Source: JAGNKE01 sp965230245 (GTDB taxonomy: Bacteria; Pseudomonadota; Alphaproteobacteria; Micavibrionales; Micavibrionaceae). From it: 64,000 bases of DNA. The notes beneath the pieces were generated by a model, which saw nothing but the letters and a program-made list of their open reading frames with translations, made no database searches and was not told where the DNA came from. The DNA is taken from contig OZ246000.1 of the NCBI GenBank assembly GCA_965230245.1, forward strand, positions 1,426,001 through 1,490,000, read 5' to 3'. Below are positions 1 to 6,904 of this stretch, piece by piece (positions within the stretch are counted from its first letter, which is position 1; each line of letters opens with the position of its first letter). The position numbers were made by a program, and so were the translations under genes.

Positions 1-377
1 AGGCCGGAACCAAAGGCCCGCAAACCGCAACGATGGTATTGAACGTCGACGGCAAGCAAGTCCCCGCAAGCGTTGTCGGGAACGGCCCCGTTGATGCCAT
101 CTTCAAGGCCATACGCGAGATTGTCCCGCATGAGGGCGCACGCCTGAAACTCTATCAGGTTCACGCCGTCACAGGCGGAACGGACGCGCAGGCCGAAGTA
201 ACGGTCAGGCTCGAAGAAGACGGCAAAACCGTGAACGGGCAGGGCGCAGACGCCGATACATTGGTCGCCAGTGCACGTGCATACATCCATGCGCTCAACA
301 AATTGATGACCAAGCGTTCTTCGGTAAACCCGCAAACGGGCGAAACCAAAGACAACGCCATCGCCGTAAATCCATAA
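1..377 (+). CDS. leuA: 2-isopropylmalate synthase, C-terminal end (partial)
   Basis: The open frame enters from the left edge and ends at a TAA at 375-377. The visible 124 residues match the C-terminal regulatory (LeuA dimerisation/allosteric) domain of 2-isopropylmalate synthase, with a GPQTATMVLNVDG-like opening, NGPVDAIFKAI, and a LYQVHAVTGGTDAQAEV stretch typical of the domain that binds leucine. The enzyme condenses acetyl-CoA with 2-oxoisovalerate in the first committed step of leucine synthesis. The catalytic barrel lies outside the window, so intactness of the whole gene cannot be judged. The downstream small gene begins within a few bases of the stop. Confidence 0.9.
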   Translation, partial: AGTKGPQTATMVLNVDGKQVPASVVGNGPVDAIFKAIREIVPHEGARLKLYQVHAVTGGTDAQAEVTVRLEEDGKTVNGQGADADTLVASARAYIHALNKLMTKRSSVNPQTGETKDNAIAVNP

Positions 378-383
378 TTGGAT

Positions 384-608
384 ATGGATGCTAAATTCCA
401 GATAGGGGACAAAGTTATCGTCTCGTCTAAGGGCGGATGGAAAAACAATTGCTCCGCCAAGATCATTGGTGGCCCAGAACCTGTTAATACACTTCAGGGC
501 AAGGATAGTTATTTTTGGGTAGAGTTTGACCAGCCCGAACAAGATATAAACGATGATAATGAATACGAAAGAGCGCAAGTTCTAAGTCGCTACATAACAA
601 AATCATAA
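384..608 (+). CDS. small hypothetical protein, 74 aa
   Basis: A short frame starts at ATG 384 (a TTG at 378, directly after the leuA stop, is the alternative) and ends at TAA 606-608. The protein opens with FQIGDKVIVSSKGGW, which resembles a small beta-barrel (SH3/KOW-like) opening, and continues with a charged acidic half. I do not recognise a named family. It lies tight behind leuA on the same strand and may be co-transcribed. No clear Shine-Dalgarno is seen because the upstream bases are leuA coding sequence. Existence is plausible; function unknown. Confidence 0.5.
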   Translation: MDAKFQIGDKVIVSSKGGWKNNCSAKIIGGPEPVNTLQGKDSYFWVEFDQPEQDINDDNEYERAQVLSRYITKS

Positions 609-662
609 TCTCTTTGTATGAGATCATAGCATCCAGATAAAACCTGATGTAGAATCCGATCC

Positions 663-2621
663 ATGCGCATGGGTCGGATTGCACTAGCTATAGCTTTTAT
701 TGTGGTAAACCTCGTCATTCTGCTCGGGGTGCTGTTCTACGTTGTCCCGTGGCAATCCATGCTCGAAGATCACGCATCGCAAGTCATGAAACAAAACGGC
801 TTGCCGAATGCCAAACTTGAAATCGCATTCGTCGGCTTGTCGGAAACCCGCATCCAAAACGTCACCTTCGGCGATGAAAAAGACCCGTTCTCTATTAACA
901 GCCTGCAGGCCAAATACAATCTGCAGGAAATACGCCAAGGCAGAGTCGAAGAGATCGTCATATCTGAAATGCCTGTCACTCTGAAACAGGAGGGCGACGA
1001 CGCGCAATGGACACTACGTGGTTGGACAGATCTTCTGAAAGCCGAAAAAGGCAAGGAGGGCACGGAAGCCAAGTCGTTTTCACCGCCTGTTACTTCCGAA
1101 TACAAATCAAACATCCCTGTCGAAAAAATTCGCCTGCAAGAGAGCGCACTTACGCTGATAACACCTTCATTCGGCCTGAATTTGCCGCTGAATCTGACCT
1201 GGCAAAAAAGCGATAATCCTGACCTCCTGCTCGAAAAATCTGATCTCAAAATCAATGCGGGGGAATACAACATATCTGCCGCGGCGCAGATGACCGCCGC
1301 CCTGAACGAAGCCGAAGAAAAATGGACGGGCAAATGGGCACTTGAAAATCTGAACGTACGGCAGAGGCAGCAGAAATTTCTTCCCGTGGCCAATCTTTCG
1401 GGAGCGGCTGAAATGACCCGGCAGGCTCTGACCGTTCGGGGCAGTTTCACCGACGAAACGCAGAATTTTACGGGAGATTTTACTTATACCTATCCGTTCG
1501 ATCCTGAAAACCCGCCCGAAGATTTAAAAAACAGCATCACGCTGCGCGATACGGTGTTCAGGGTCGTGCAGGATAAAAACGGCTGGCGCATGGACGGCCT
1601 GCCTCAATCCGAAAAAGAAAGCCAGCAGCCTTTCATCCCGCCTGTAACGCCCGAATACAAAGCAGCCATCCCCTTCGAAACCGCAACCGTTAAAGATGGC
1701 CTGCTGAGCGTAACCGCACCGGCTTGGACGATGGTCATGCCCGTAAATCTGCAATGGAGAAAAGACGCAAAAAAAGAAATCAGCCTTACACCGACAACGA
1801 TGGAAATCGAAGCGGGTGATCTGGGCATCACAGGAAAACTCGAAGCCGACGCGACCCTGAATGCCGAAAAGAGGCGCTGGGAAGCGGACTGGAACATTCA
1901 GAATTTGATCCTCAGCCAGAAAGGCACGGACGATTACCCGCCTGCCACAATAAACGGCAGCGCCACCGCAGATGAAAGCGCCCTTCGTGTCACCGGAAAA
2001 ATCAAAGGTAAGGAAAACGCCTACAGTGGCGCCTTCCGTTACGTGATGCCCTTCAAAACGCCCGAGAAAACCCACCTCATCCTGACCAATTTCTCAATGC
2101 CGTGGCAAGGCGGAACCGTCTCGACCGATAATATGACCATCCCTCTGCGCGAAAAGGCGGCCTACAAATTTACACTGAAAGTGGATAAAGCCTCTGTTGG
2201 TAGCCTGATGCGCGAATTTACAGGCGAATACGTGCAGGCCACAGGCACGATCAGCGGCAATCTCCCCGTCACCATAAAGGCGGACGGCACAGTCAGTATC
2301 GGGCAATCAACTCTAACCGCGGACGAGGAGGGCACGATCTCCATGCCGCCCGAACTCATCCCCGGTGACACCGCACAAATGAAGCTGACCCGCGATATCC
2401 TCGGAAAATTCAATTACAAAAAACTCTCCCTGACCACGCAGGAGCGCGAAAACGGCGGTTTGGACATGAAAGTCAGATTAGAAGGAAATAATCCGAAGGT
2501 TCAGGACGGTCGCCCCGTAATATTAACTGTAAACCTGACTGGCGATCTGCTGGACTTTATCACCAGTAGTGTTATGATTTTCACCAGTCCGCAAACCATT
2601 ATCAAGCAGGGGCAGAAATGA
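663..2621 (+). CDS. ydbH: YdbH-like AsmA-superfamily intermembrane lipid transport protein
   Basis: 652 residues with one N-terminal membrane segment (about residues 5-29) followed by a long beta-rich periplasmic part. Identification rests on the order of three genes, a large YdbH-like protein, a YnbE-like lipoprotein and a YdbL-like secreted protein, which is the same as in Escherichia coli ydbH-ynbE-ydbL. There YdbH and YnbE form a bridge carrying phospholipid between inner and outer membrane. The protein is shorter than E. coli YdbH (about 880 aa). Residues about 139-285 and 324-467 look like copies of one module: each opens with F-x-PPVT-x-EYK and ends in a YxxPF-like segment. The ATG at 663 is used; ATG 669 is an alternative. 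The stop overlaps ynbE by 4 bases. Confidence 0.75.
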   Translation: MRMGRIALAIAFIVVNLVILLGVLFYVVPWQSMLEDHASQVMKQNGLPNAKLEIAFVGLSETRIQNVTFGDEKDPFSINSLQAKYNLQEIRQGRVEEIVISEMPVTLKQEGDDAQWTLRGWTDLLKAEKGKEGTEAKSFSPPVTSEYKSNIPVEKIRLQESALTLITPSFGLNLPLNLTWQKSDNPDLLLEKSDLKINAGEYNISAAAQMTAALNEAEEKWTGKWALENLNVRQRQQKFLPVANLSGAAEMTRQALTVRGSFTDETQNFTGDFTYTYPFDPENPPEDLKNSITLRDTVFRVVQDKNGWRMDGLPQSEKESQQPFIPPVTPEYKAAIPFETATVKDGLLSVTAPAWTMVMPVNLQWRKDAKKEISLTPTTMEIEAGDLGITGKLEADATLNAEKRRWEADWNIQNLILSQKGTDDYPPATINGSATADESALRVTGKIKGKENAYSGAFRYVMPFKTPEKTHLILTNFSMPWQGGTVSTDNMTIPLREKAAYKFTLKVDKASVGSLMREFTGEYVQATGTISGNLPVTIKADGTVSIGQSTLTADEEGTISMPPELIPGDTAQMKLTRDILGKFNYKKLSLTTQERENGGLDMKVRLEGNNPKVQDGRPVILTVNLTGDLLDFITSSVMIFTSPQTIIKQGQK

Positions 2622-2815
2622 AGAATAATACGAATAATGTTATAATGATGGTCTGCGGCGTTATGCTGCTGGGCGCGTGCACACCGACGGTAAAGGTCGA
2701 AGCGCCGGAAAAACCGATTGAAATCAATATGAACGTCAATATCGAACACCGCGTGAAGGTCGAGATTGAAAAAGACGTTCAGGACGCGATTTCCAAAAAT
2801 GACGATATCTTCTAA
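2618..2815 (+). CDS. ynbE: YnbE-like outer-membrane lipoprotein
   Basis: 65 residues with a lipoprotein signal: a hydrophobic core followed by the lipobox LLGAC, giving a predicted lipidated cysteine at residue 21. The remainder carries INMNVNIEHRVKVEIEKDV, a short beta-strand-forming tail typical of the YnbE family. In E. coli YnbE multimerises on the C-terminal end of YdbH to complete the bridge to the outer membrane. The start overlaps the ydbH stop (ATGA), implying translational coupling, and ydbL follows after 12 bases. Confidence 0.8.
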   Translation: MKNNTNNVIMMVCGVMLLGACTPTVKVEAPEKPIEINMNVNIEHRVKVEIEKDVQDAISKNDDIF

Positions 2816-2827
2816 AGGAATAAAATC

Positions 2828-3166
2828 ATGAATGCTGTTATGAATATGAGATCACTCGCACTGATGCTTCCGGTTTTATTGCTGATTGCACTTCCCACCT
2901 ATGCGCTAAGTCTCGATGCCGCGCGCGATCAGGGGTATGTCGGTGAACAACGCGACGGCTATGTCGGGATCGTCAAAAACGCACCGGGCGTGAAAGAACT
3001 GGTGAACGATGTCAACACAAAACGAAAAGTCGAATACCAGAAAATCTCCGCGAAAAACGGACAGCCCGTAAGCTTAGTCGCTAAAATAGCAGCAGAAAAA
3101 ATCATCAATAACCTGAAACCCGGCCATTATTATCAGGCCGCAGACGGGTCGTGGGTTAGAAAATAA
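2828..3166 (+). CDS. ydbL: YdbL family (DUF1318) periplasmic protein
   Basis: 112 residues with an N-terminal signal peptide (hydrophobic stretch about residues 8-25, cleavage likely near TYA|L). The mature part contains ARDQGYVGEQRDGYVG, then the VNTKRKVEYQKIS and AAEKIINNLKPGHYYQ segments typical of DUF1318/YdbL. In E. coli this protein modulates the YdbH-YnbE bridge. An AAAGGA ribosome binding site precedes ATG 2828 by about 7 bases. It is the last gene of the operon; a rho-independent terminator follows at 3194-3223. Confidence 0.8.
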   Translation: MNAVMNMRSLALMLPVLLLIALPTYALSLDAARDQGYVGEQRDGYVGIVKNAPGVKELVNDVNTKRKVEYQKISAKNGQPVSLVAKIAAEKIINNLKPGHYYQAADGSWVRK

Positions 3167-3193
3167 ACAGCCTTCGCAAAACAGAATAAAACC

Positions 3194-3223
3194 AAAAGCC
3201 CGCATCACATAGACGGGCTTTTT
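3194..3223 (+). terminator. Rho-independent terminator after ydbL
   Basis: AGCCCG at 3197-3202 pairs with CGGGCT at 3214-3219, preceded by AAAA and followed by a run of five T. It closes the ydbH-ynbE-ydbL operon and separates it from the retron. Confidence 0.8.
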
Positions 3224-3265
3224 CTTTTGCATCTGCCGACGACATCCACGTAAGGTATCGCCAAG

Positions 3266-3439
3266 GCGGTCGGTTGTTATGATTGCGAGAACGATGTATT
3301 GGCTAAATCAATACATCACTGCGGGGCATCCCCGTGGATTTGAAGAAAACTAACATATCCGCTCATTGCCGGTTGTACGCTTATACGTACCTATGGCAAT
3401 GAAAAACGCGACAGGTCGCAAAGATGGACAACCGACCGC
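3266..3439 (+). ncRNA. Retron non-coding RNA (msr-msd) with a1/a2 pair
   Basis: GCGGTCGGTTGT at 3266-3277 is the exact reverse complement of ACAACCGACCGC at 3428-3439, a perfect 12-bp long-range pair placed where retron a1 and a2 repeats lie: enclosing the RNA and ending just upstream of the reverse transcriptase. The 150 bases between hold at least four hairpins: an 8-bp stem with 7-nt loop (3294-3301/3309-3316), CGGGG-CAT-CCCCG (3322-3334), a long hairpin 3364-3401 with 7-bp and 5-bp stems around a 4x4 internal loop, and a 4-bp stem at 3408-3419. By retron logic the 5' part is msr and the 3' part, including the 3364-3401 hairpin, is the msd template. The branching G is not identified. Confidence 0.8.
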
Positions 3440-3461
3440 AACCTTATGGGATGAGAGGGCT

Positions 3462-4778
3462 ATGAAACAGACGGCACAGCAACTTGCCATCGCACTCATT
3501 GGCGGCTCATGGGATAGAGACGCGCTCGAAAAACGCATTGCCTATGCTGTAAACATAAAGAATTTTTCTGCCCTGAAACTGGCGGCGCATCTGGAGCTAA
3601 AATATAAAGGCCGCTCCCCGCACAGTGTCAAAGACCTGAAAAACGCTATCCTCGAATCCGAGCATTTCACAAAATCTCTGGAAAAGACGCATGGTAAAAC
3701 ACATGTGCATATAACCCCGCAGGCCTTTCTGATGCGCCCGTCCGAAAAATTCAAAACATGGCCGCTTCCAAAGCTTCAAACCAAAGCGGACCTCGCGGCA
3801 TTTTTGGATGTCACAGAAATGGAGCTGGATTGGTTCGCAGACACATATCAGCGCCAAAAATCGCATAAACACACGGATGAGCAGCTTCATCATTATTTTT
3901 ATCTCTGGCGCGAACGCAGCAATAAAACCCCGCGCCTGATCGAAAGCCCGAAAACACGCCTGAAAGCAATCCAACGCAAAATCCTTCTCTATATCTTGAA
4001 CAAAGTACCGCCGCATGAGGCTGCGCATGGGTTTTGCCCGAAACGATCAATCATCACCCACGCGCAAAATCACATCGGCAGGGACGTGGTTCTTTGTATG
4101 GACTTGAAGAATTTCTTCCACACCGTTCCCGTTCCGCGTGTCTGCGCGACCTTTGGGGCAATTGGCTATCCCCATCATATAGCTTGGTTGCTCACAGGGT
4201 TGTGCACGCATCATCCGTCATCAACGCTTTTAGGTAACAATCTGAAAAAGCTAAGTTTTCCGCAAAGAAAACTTATTTTAAAACCCCATCTCTCGCAAGG
4301 CGCACCCACATCCCCAATGTTGGCAAATCTATGCTGCTGGAATCTGGACACCCGCCTTGAGGCATTGGCACAAAAAATGGGGCTCAGCTATTCCCGCTAC
4401 GCCGACGACATCACATTTTCGGGGGATTATACCCTAAAGGAAAACGCAGCATATCTGCGCGGCACGATTACTGGCTTCGCAAAGGACGAAGGTTTTACAA
4501 TCAATACTGAAAAGACCCGTCTGATGACATCCTCCCAACGCCAGATTGTAACGGGCATCGTGGTCAACGATAAAATGAACATCGCCCGCGTGGAATATGA
4601 CCTTCTCAAGGCCGAACTGCACAGCCTTTCAGTCGGCAAAACACTGCCCAAGAAAGAAGACTATTTGAGGCTGGCCGGGAAAATTGCACACTGCACTTCT
4701 CTGAATAAAACTCGCGGCGGAAAGCTAAGCACATTATTCGATAAAATCGACTGGGATCAATCCGCCAGCAAGCTCTGA
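3462..4778 (+). CDS. Retron-type reverse transcriptase
   Basis: 438 residues from ATG 3462. The catalytic core is visible: DLKNFF near residue 214 (first metal aspartate), QGAPTSP near 279, YADD at 313-316 (the other two aspartates), and the VTG motif at 363-365 characteristic of retron enzymes. Before the fingers come RLIESPKTRLKAIQRKIL and AAHGFCPKRS, recalling the Myxococcus Mx162-type reverse transcriptases, which also carry a long N-terminal extension; here about 160 residues. The frame is open upstream to TTG 3366 and ATG 3393, but these lie inside the hairpin at 3364-3401, so the later ATG, preceded by GAGAGG, is preferred. No toxin or effector gene lies on this strand; the convergent gene behind it is a uracil-DNA glycosylase overlapping by 22 bases. 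Confidence 0.9.
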   Translation: MKQTAQQLAIALIGGSWDRDALEKRIAYAVNIKNFSALKLAAHLELKYKGRSPHSVKDLKNAILESEHFTKSLEKTHGKTHVHITPQAFLMRPSEKFKTWPLPKLQTKADLAAFLDVTEMELDWFADTYQRQKSHKHTDEQLHHYFYLWRERSNKTPRLIESPKTRLKAIQRKILLYILNKVPPHEAAHGFCPKRSIITHAQNHIGRDVVLCMDLKNFFHTVPVPRVCATFGAIGYPHHIAWLLTGLCTHHPSSTLLGNNLKKLSFPQRKLILKPHLSQGAPTSPMLANLCCWNLDTRLEALAQKMGLSYSRYADDITFSGDYTLKENAAYLRGTITGFAKDEGFTINTEKTRLMTSSQRQIVTGIVVNDKMNIARVEYDLLKAELHSLSVGKTLPKKEDYLRLAGKIAHCTSLNKTRGGKLSTLFDKIDWDQSASKL

Positions 4779-5455
4779 ACACGCCGGAAAACGCTTTCAA
4801 ACATCTCCTCGGTCAGTCGCCCCGTATTCGTATTATAGCGCGAGCAATGATAGGAATCGATCAACCGCAATCCGCCGCCAAGTTCATGCACGGCTTCATG
4901 CCCGAATTTAAACGCCGATTGTTTTTGCCCCAGAGCCTTTAAAACCGCATTATGCGAAACCAGCCCCAAACTGACCAGCACCTGCAGGTTTTTCATTCCC
5001 GCAATCTCGGTTTTCAAAAACGATAGACAGGTATTGATCTCATCGCCCGTCGGCTTGTTTGCGGGCGGAACACATTTGACCGCATTCGTGATGCGTGCAT
5101 TGACAAGCGTAACCCCGTCGCCGATATGCGCACCATATTCGCCGAGAGCAAATCCTGTTTTAATGAGAGTCGGGAACAGCAAGTCCCCCGCATAATCGCC
5201 CGTAAAAGGCCGCCCTGAAAAATTCGCTCCTTTTAGGCCGGGCGCTAATCCGACAATCAGGACTTCGGCATCGGAGTTCCCGAAACTCGGAACGGGCGCG
5301 TTATACTGGGAAGGAAACTTCGCGGCGTTCTCCGCACGGAAATCCTTTAATCGCGGACATAACCCGCAATCAATATCAGGCAGAAGCTCAAAGTCAGAAG
5401 ATTGATGATAGGAAGGATCAAAACCGGATTCAGCCTTGCGCGTAACATTCGACAC
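4757..5455 (-). CDS. Uracil-DNA glycosylase, family 5 (UDGb) type
   Basis: 232 residues. Visible motifs are CGLCPRL (iron-sulfur cysteines), GLAPGLKGANFSGRPFTGDYAG (glycine-rich active-site loop), NAVKCVPPANKP (third cluster cysteine region) and HCSRYNTNTGRLT near the C terminus, a signature of the UDGb/family 5 group rather than family 4. The enzyme removes uracil and related deaminated bases from DNA to start base excision repair. It lies 5 bases behind the NYN gene on the same strand, so the two probably share a transcript. Its 3' end overlaps the 3' end of the convergent reverse transcriptase. Confidence 0.85.
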   Translation of the reverse strand: MSNVTRKAESGFDPSYHQSSDFELLPDIDCGLCPRLKDFRAENAAKFPSQYNAPVPSFGNSDAEVLIVGLAPGLKGANFSGRPFTGDYAGDLLFPTLIKTGFALGEYGAHIGDGVTLVNARITNAVKCVPPANKPTGDEINTCLSFLKTEIAGMKNLQVLVSLGLVSHNAVLKALGQKQSAFKFGHEAVHELGGGLRLIDSYHCSRYNTNTGRLTEEMFESVFRRVQSLLAD

Positions 5456-5460
5456 AAGAC

Positions 5461-6105
5461 TTAGCTCGTTTTACGCTTGGGCGAGTAATCATCATCGTCA
5501 TAATCATACTCGTCATTGTCTTGGTAGTCGCGGTTACTGCCTTGATTGTTGTCGTTACGCTGAATATGAGGCGCAAGTTTTTCCAGCTCTAGAAAATGGT
5601 CGGCCTGTCGGCGAAGTTCGTCGGCCACCATCGGAGGAGAAGACTTGATCGTACTCACAATCGTAACGCGGACACCCTTGCGCTGAACCGCTTCGATCAG
5701 CCTGCGAAAATCCCCGTCACCGGAAAACAGCATAATATGATCGACATTATCGGCCATTTCCATCATGTCTATGGCAAGCTCGATATCCATATTACCCTTG
5801 ATCTTTTTTCGACCCTGAGAATCGATAAACTCCTTGGTCGGCTTCGTCACCATGGAGTAGCCGTTATAATCCAACCAGTCGACCAGCGGACGGATCGGCG
5901 AATACTCCTGATCATCGATAAGAGCAGTGTAGTAAAACGCCCGAACCAGCCGCCCCTGCGAGGCGATCCAGCCCAGCAACTTTTTGTAATCGATATCAAA
6001 ATCAAGCGCACGCGCAGCAGCGTAAAGGTTTGACCCGTCAATAAAAATGGCGACCTTTTCTTCTGTGTAAAACGGAATGCTGTTGATCATGTTTCGCGTG
6101 GACAT
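5461..6105 (-). CDS. NYN/LabA-like PIN-fold nuclease domain protein
   Basis: 214 residues. The NYN (LabA/DUF88) fold is recognisable: VAIFIDGSNLY (first acidic residue), KGNMDIELAIDMM, and LFSGDGDFRRLIEAVQRKG, which carry the conserved aspartates of this PIN-like ribonuclease family. The last 25 residues are a low-complexity Asp/Tyr tail (DYDDDDYSP-like) ending in basic residues. The family is widespread in alphaproteobacteria upstream of rpoZ or rsh, usually with unknown RNA targets. It heads a two-gene unit with the uracil-DNA glycosylase and is divergent from rpoZ across a 264-bp AT-rich spacer. Confidence 0.85.
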   Translation of the reverse strand: MSTRNMINSIPFYTEEKVAIFIDGSNLYAAARALDFDIDYKKLLGWIASQGRLVRAFYYTALIDDQEYSPIRPLVDWLDYNGYSMVTKPTKEFIDSQGRKKIKGNMDIELAIDMMEMADNVDHIMLFSGDGDFRRLIEAVQRKGVRVTIVSTIKSSPPMVADELRRQADHFLELEKLAPHIQRNDNNQGSNRDYQDNDEYDYDDDDYSPKRKTS

Positions 6106-6369
6106 ATTAAATATCGATCCTTATTTTGGTCTTCCTAACGCAAATTACAGACCATGTAGAAGAAAAAACGACTACGATAGTGTGTAACTAAACCGGCTAG
6201 TTTTATATTAGAACAATTTAAATATACGGTCTTATCCAATAATTCAATAACTTTTCATATCACCTCATGAAAAGAATGTCACGATGTGATAAAGCCTTGC
6301 ATTTAAGCAATGCAGACTATAAAACAAGTTCTCTATATTAACAAATAAAGTTACTGAAAAGGCACAACT

Positions 6370-6762
6370 ATGGCACGTGTAACCGTTGAAGATTGTATTG
6401 AAAAAGTTCCGAACCGTTTTGAGCTTGTAATGCTGGCAACACAAAGAGCCAGAAAGATCAGCTCCGGTGCGCCTTTGACCATTGACCGTGACAATGACAA
6501 AAACCCCGTCGTGTCCTTGCGCGAAATCGCAGATGAAACGGTCGAGCTGCATAATTTGAAAGAAGAAATTATTACAGGATACCAGCGCTTCCTGCCCCAT
6601 GATGACGAGGAAGAGTCAATCGACCTTATGGATGGCGAAAAGGAATGGGCGGCCAAAGACGCAACTGCGGAAGGTGAAGAAGAGCAAAGCGAAAGCGAAG
6701 AAGAAACTGCCGAAGACACCTCAGTTGATGAGCCTGATCTGAACGATATCGCAGGCGCTTAA
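6370..6762 (+). CDS. rpoZ: RNA polymerase omega subunit
   Basis: 130 residues beginning ARVTVEDCIEKVPNRFELVMLATQRARKISSG, the conserved omega fold, followed by VALREIA-like sequence and a long acidic tail (Glu/Asp-rich, about residues 80-130), as in many alphaproteobacteria. Omega helps RNA polymerase assembly and is part of the ppGpp site. A small hairpin (TGCATT-5 nt-AATGCA at 6298-6314) lies in the leader. A strong terminator follows at 6788-6813 and rsh comes next, the usual alphaproteobacterial order. Confidence 0.95.
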   Translation: MARVTVEDCIEKVPNRFELVMLATQRARKISSGAPLTIDRDNDKNPVVSLREIADETVELHNLKEEIITGYQRFLPHDDEEESIDLMDGEKEWAAKDATAEGEEEQSESEEETAEDTSVDEPDLNDIAGA

Positions 6763-6787
6763 CTTACACCGCACAATCAAGTTTAGG

Positions 6788-6813
6788 AACCGGGCTTTGT
6801 TAGCCCGGTTTTT
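6788..6813 (+). terminator. Rho-independent terminator after rpoZ
   Basis: AACCGGGCT at 6788-6796 pairs with AGCCCGGTT at 6802-6810 around a 5-nt loop and is followed by T residues. Confidence 0.85.
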
Positions 6814-6904
6814 CTAATTCGGAAATGATTTATTTGTTTTTTCGTGTTAACGTATTTTTTTGGTAGTGAAACAAAGCGTTTAAGACGATTCAGAGCAGTT
6901 TTTA

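Noticed and set aside
3244..3339. ATCCACG (3244-3250) and CGTGGAT (3333-3339) as retron a1/a2
   Set aside because: Only 7 bp, and the right arm overlaps the CGGGG-CAT-CCCCG hairpin. The 12-bp pair 3266-3277/3428-3439 is longer and better placed.
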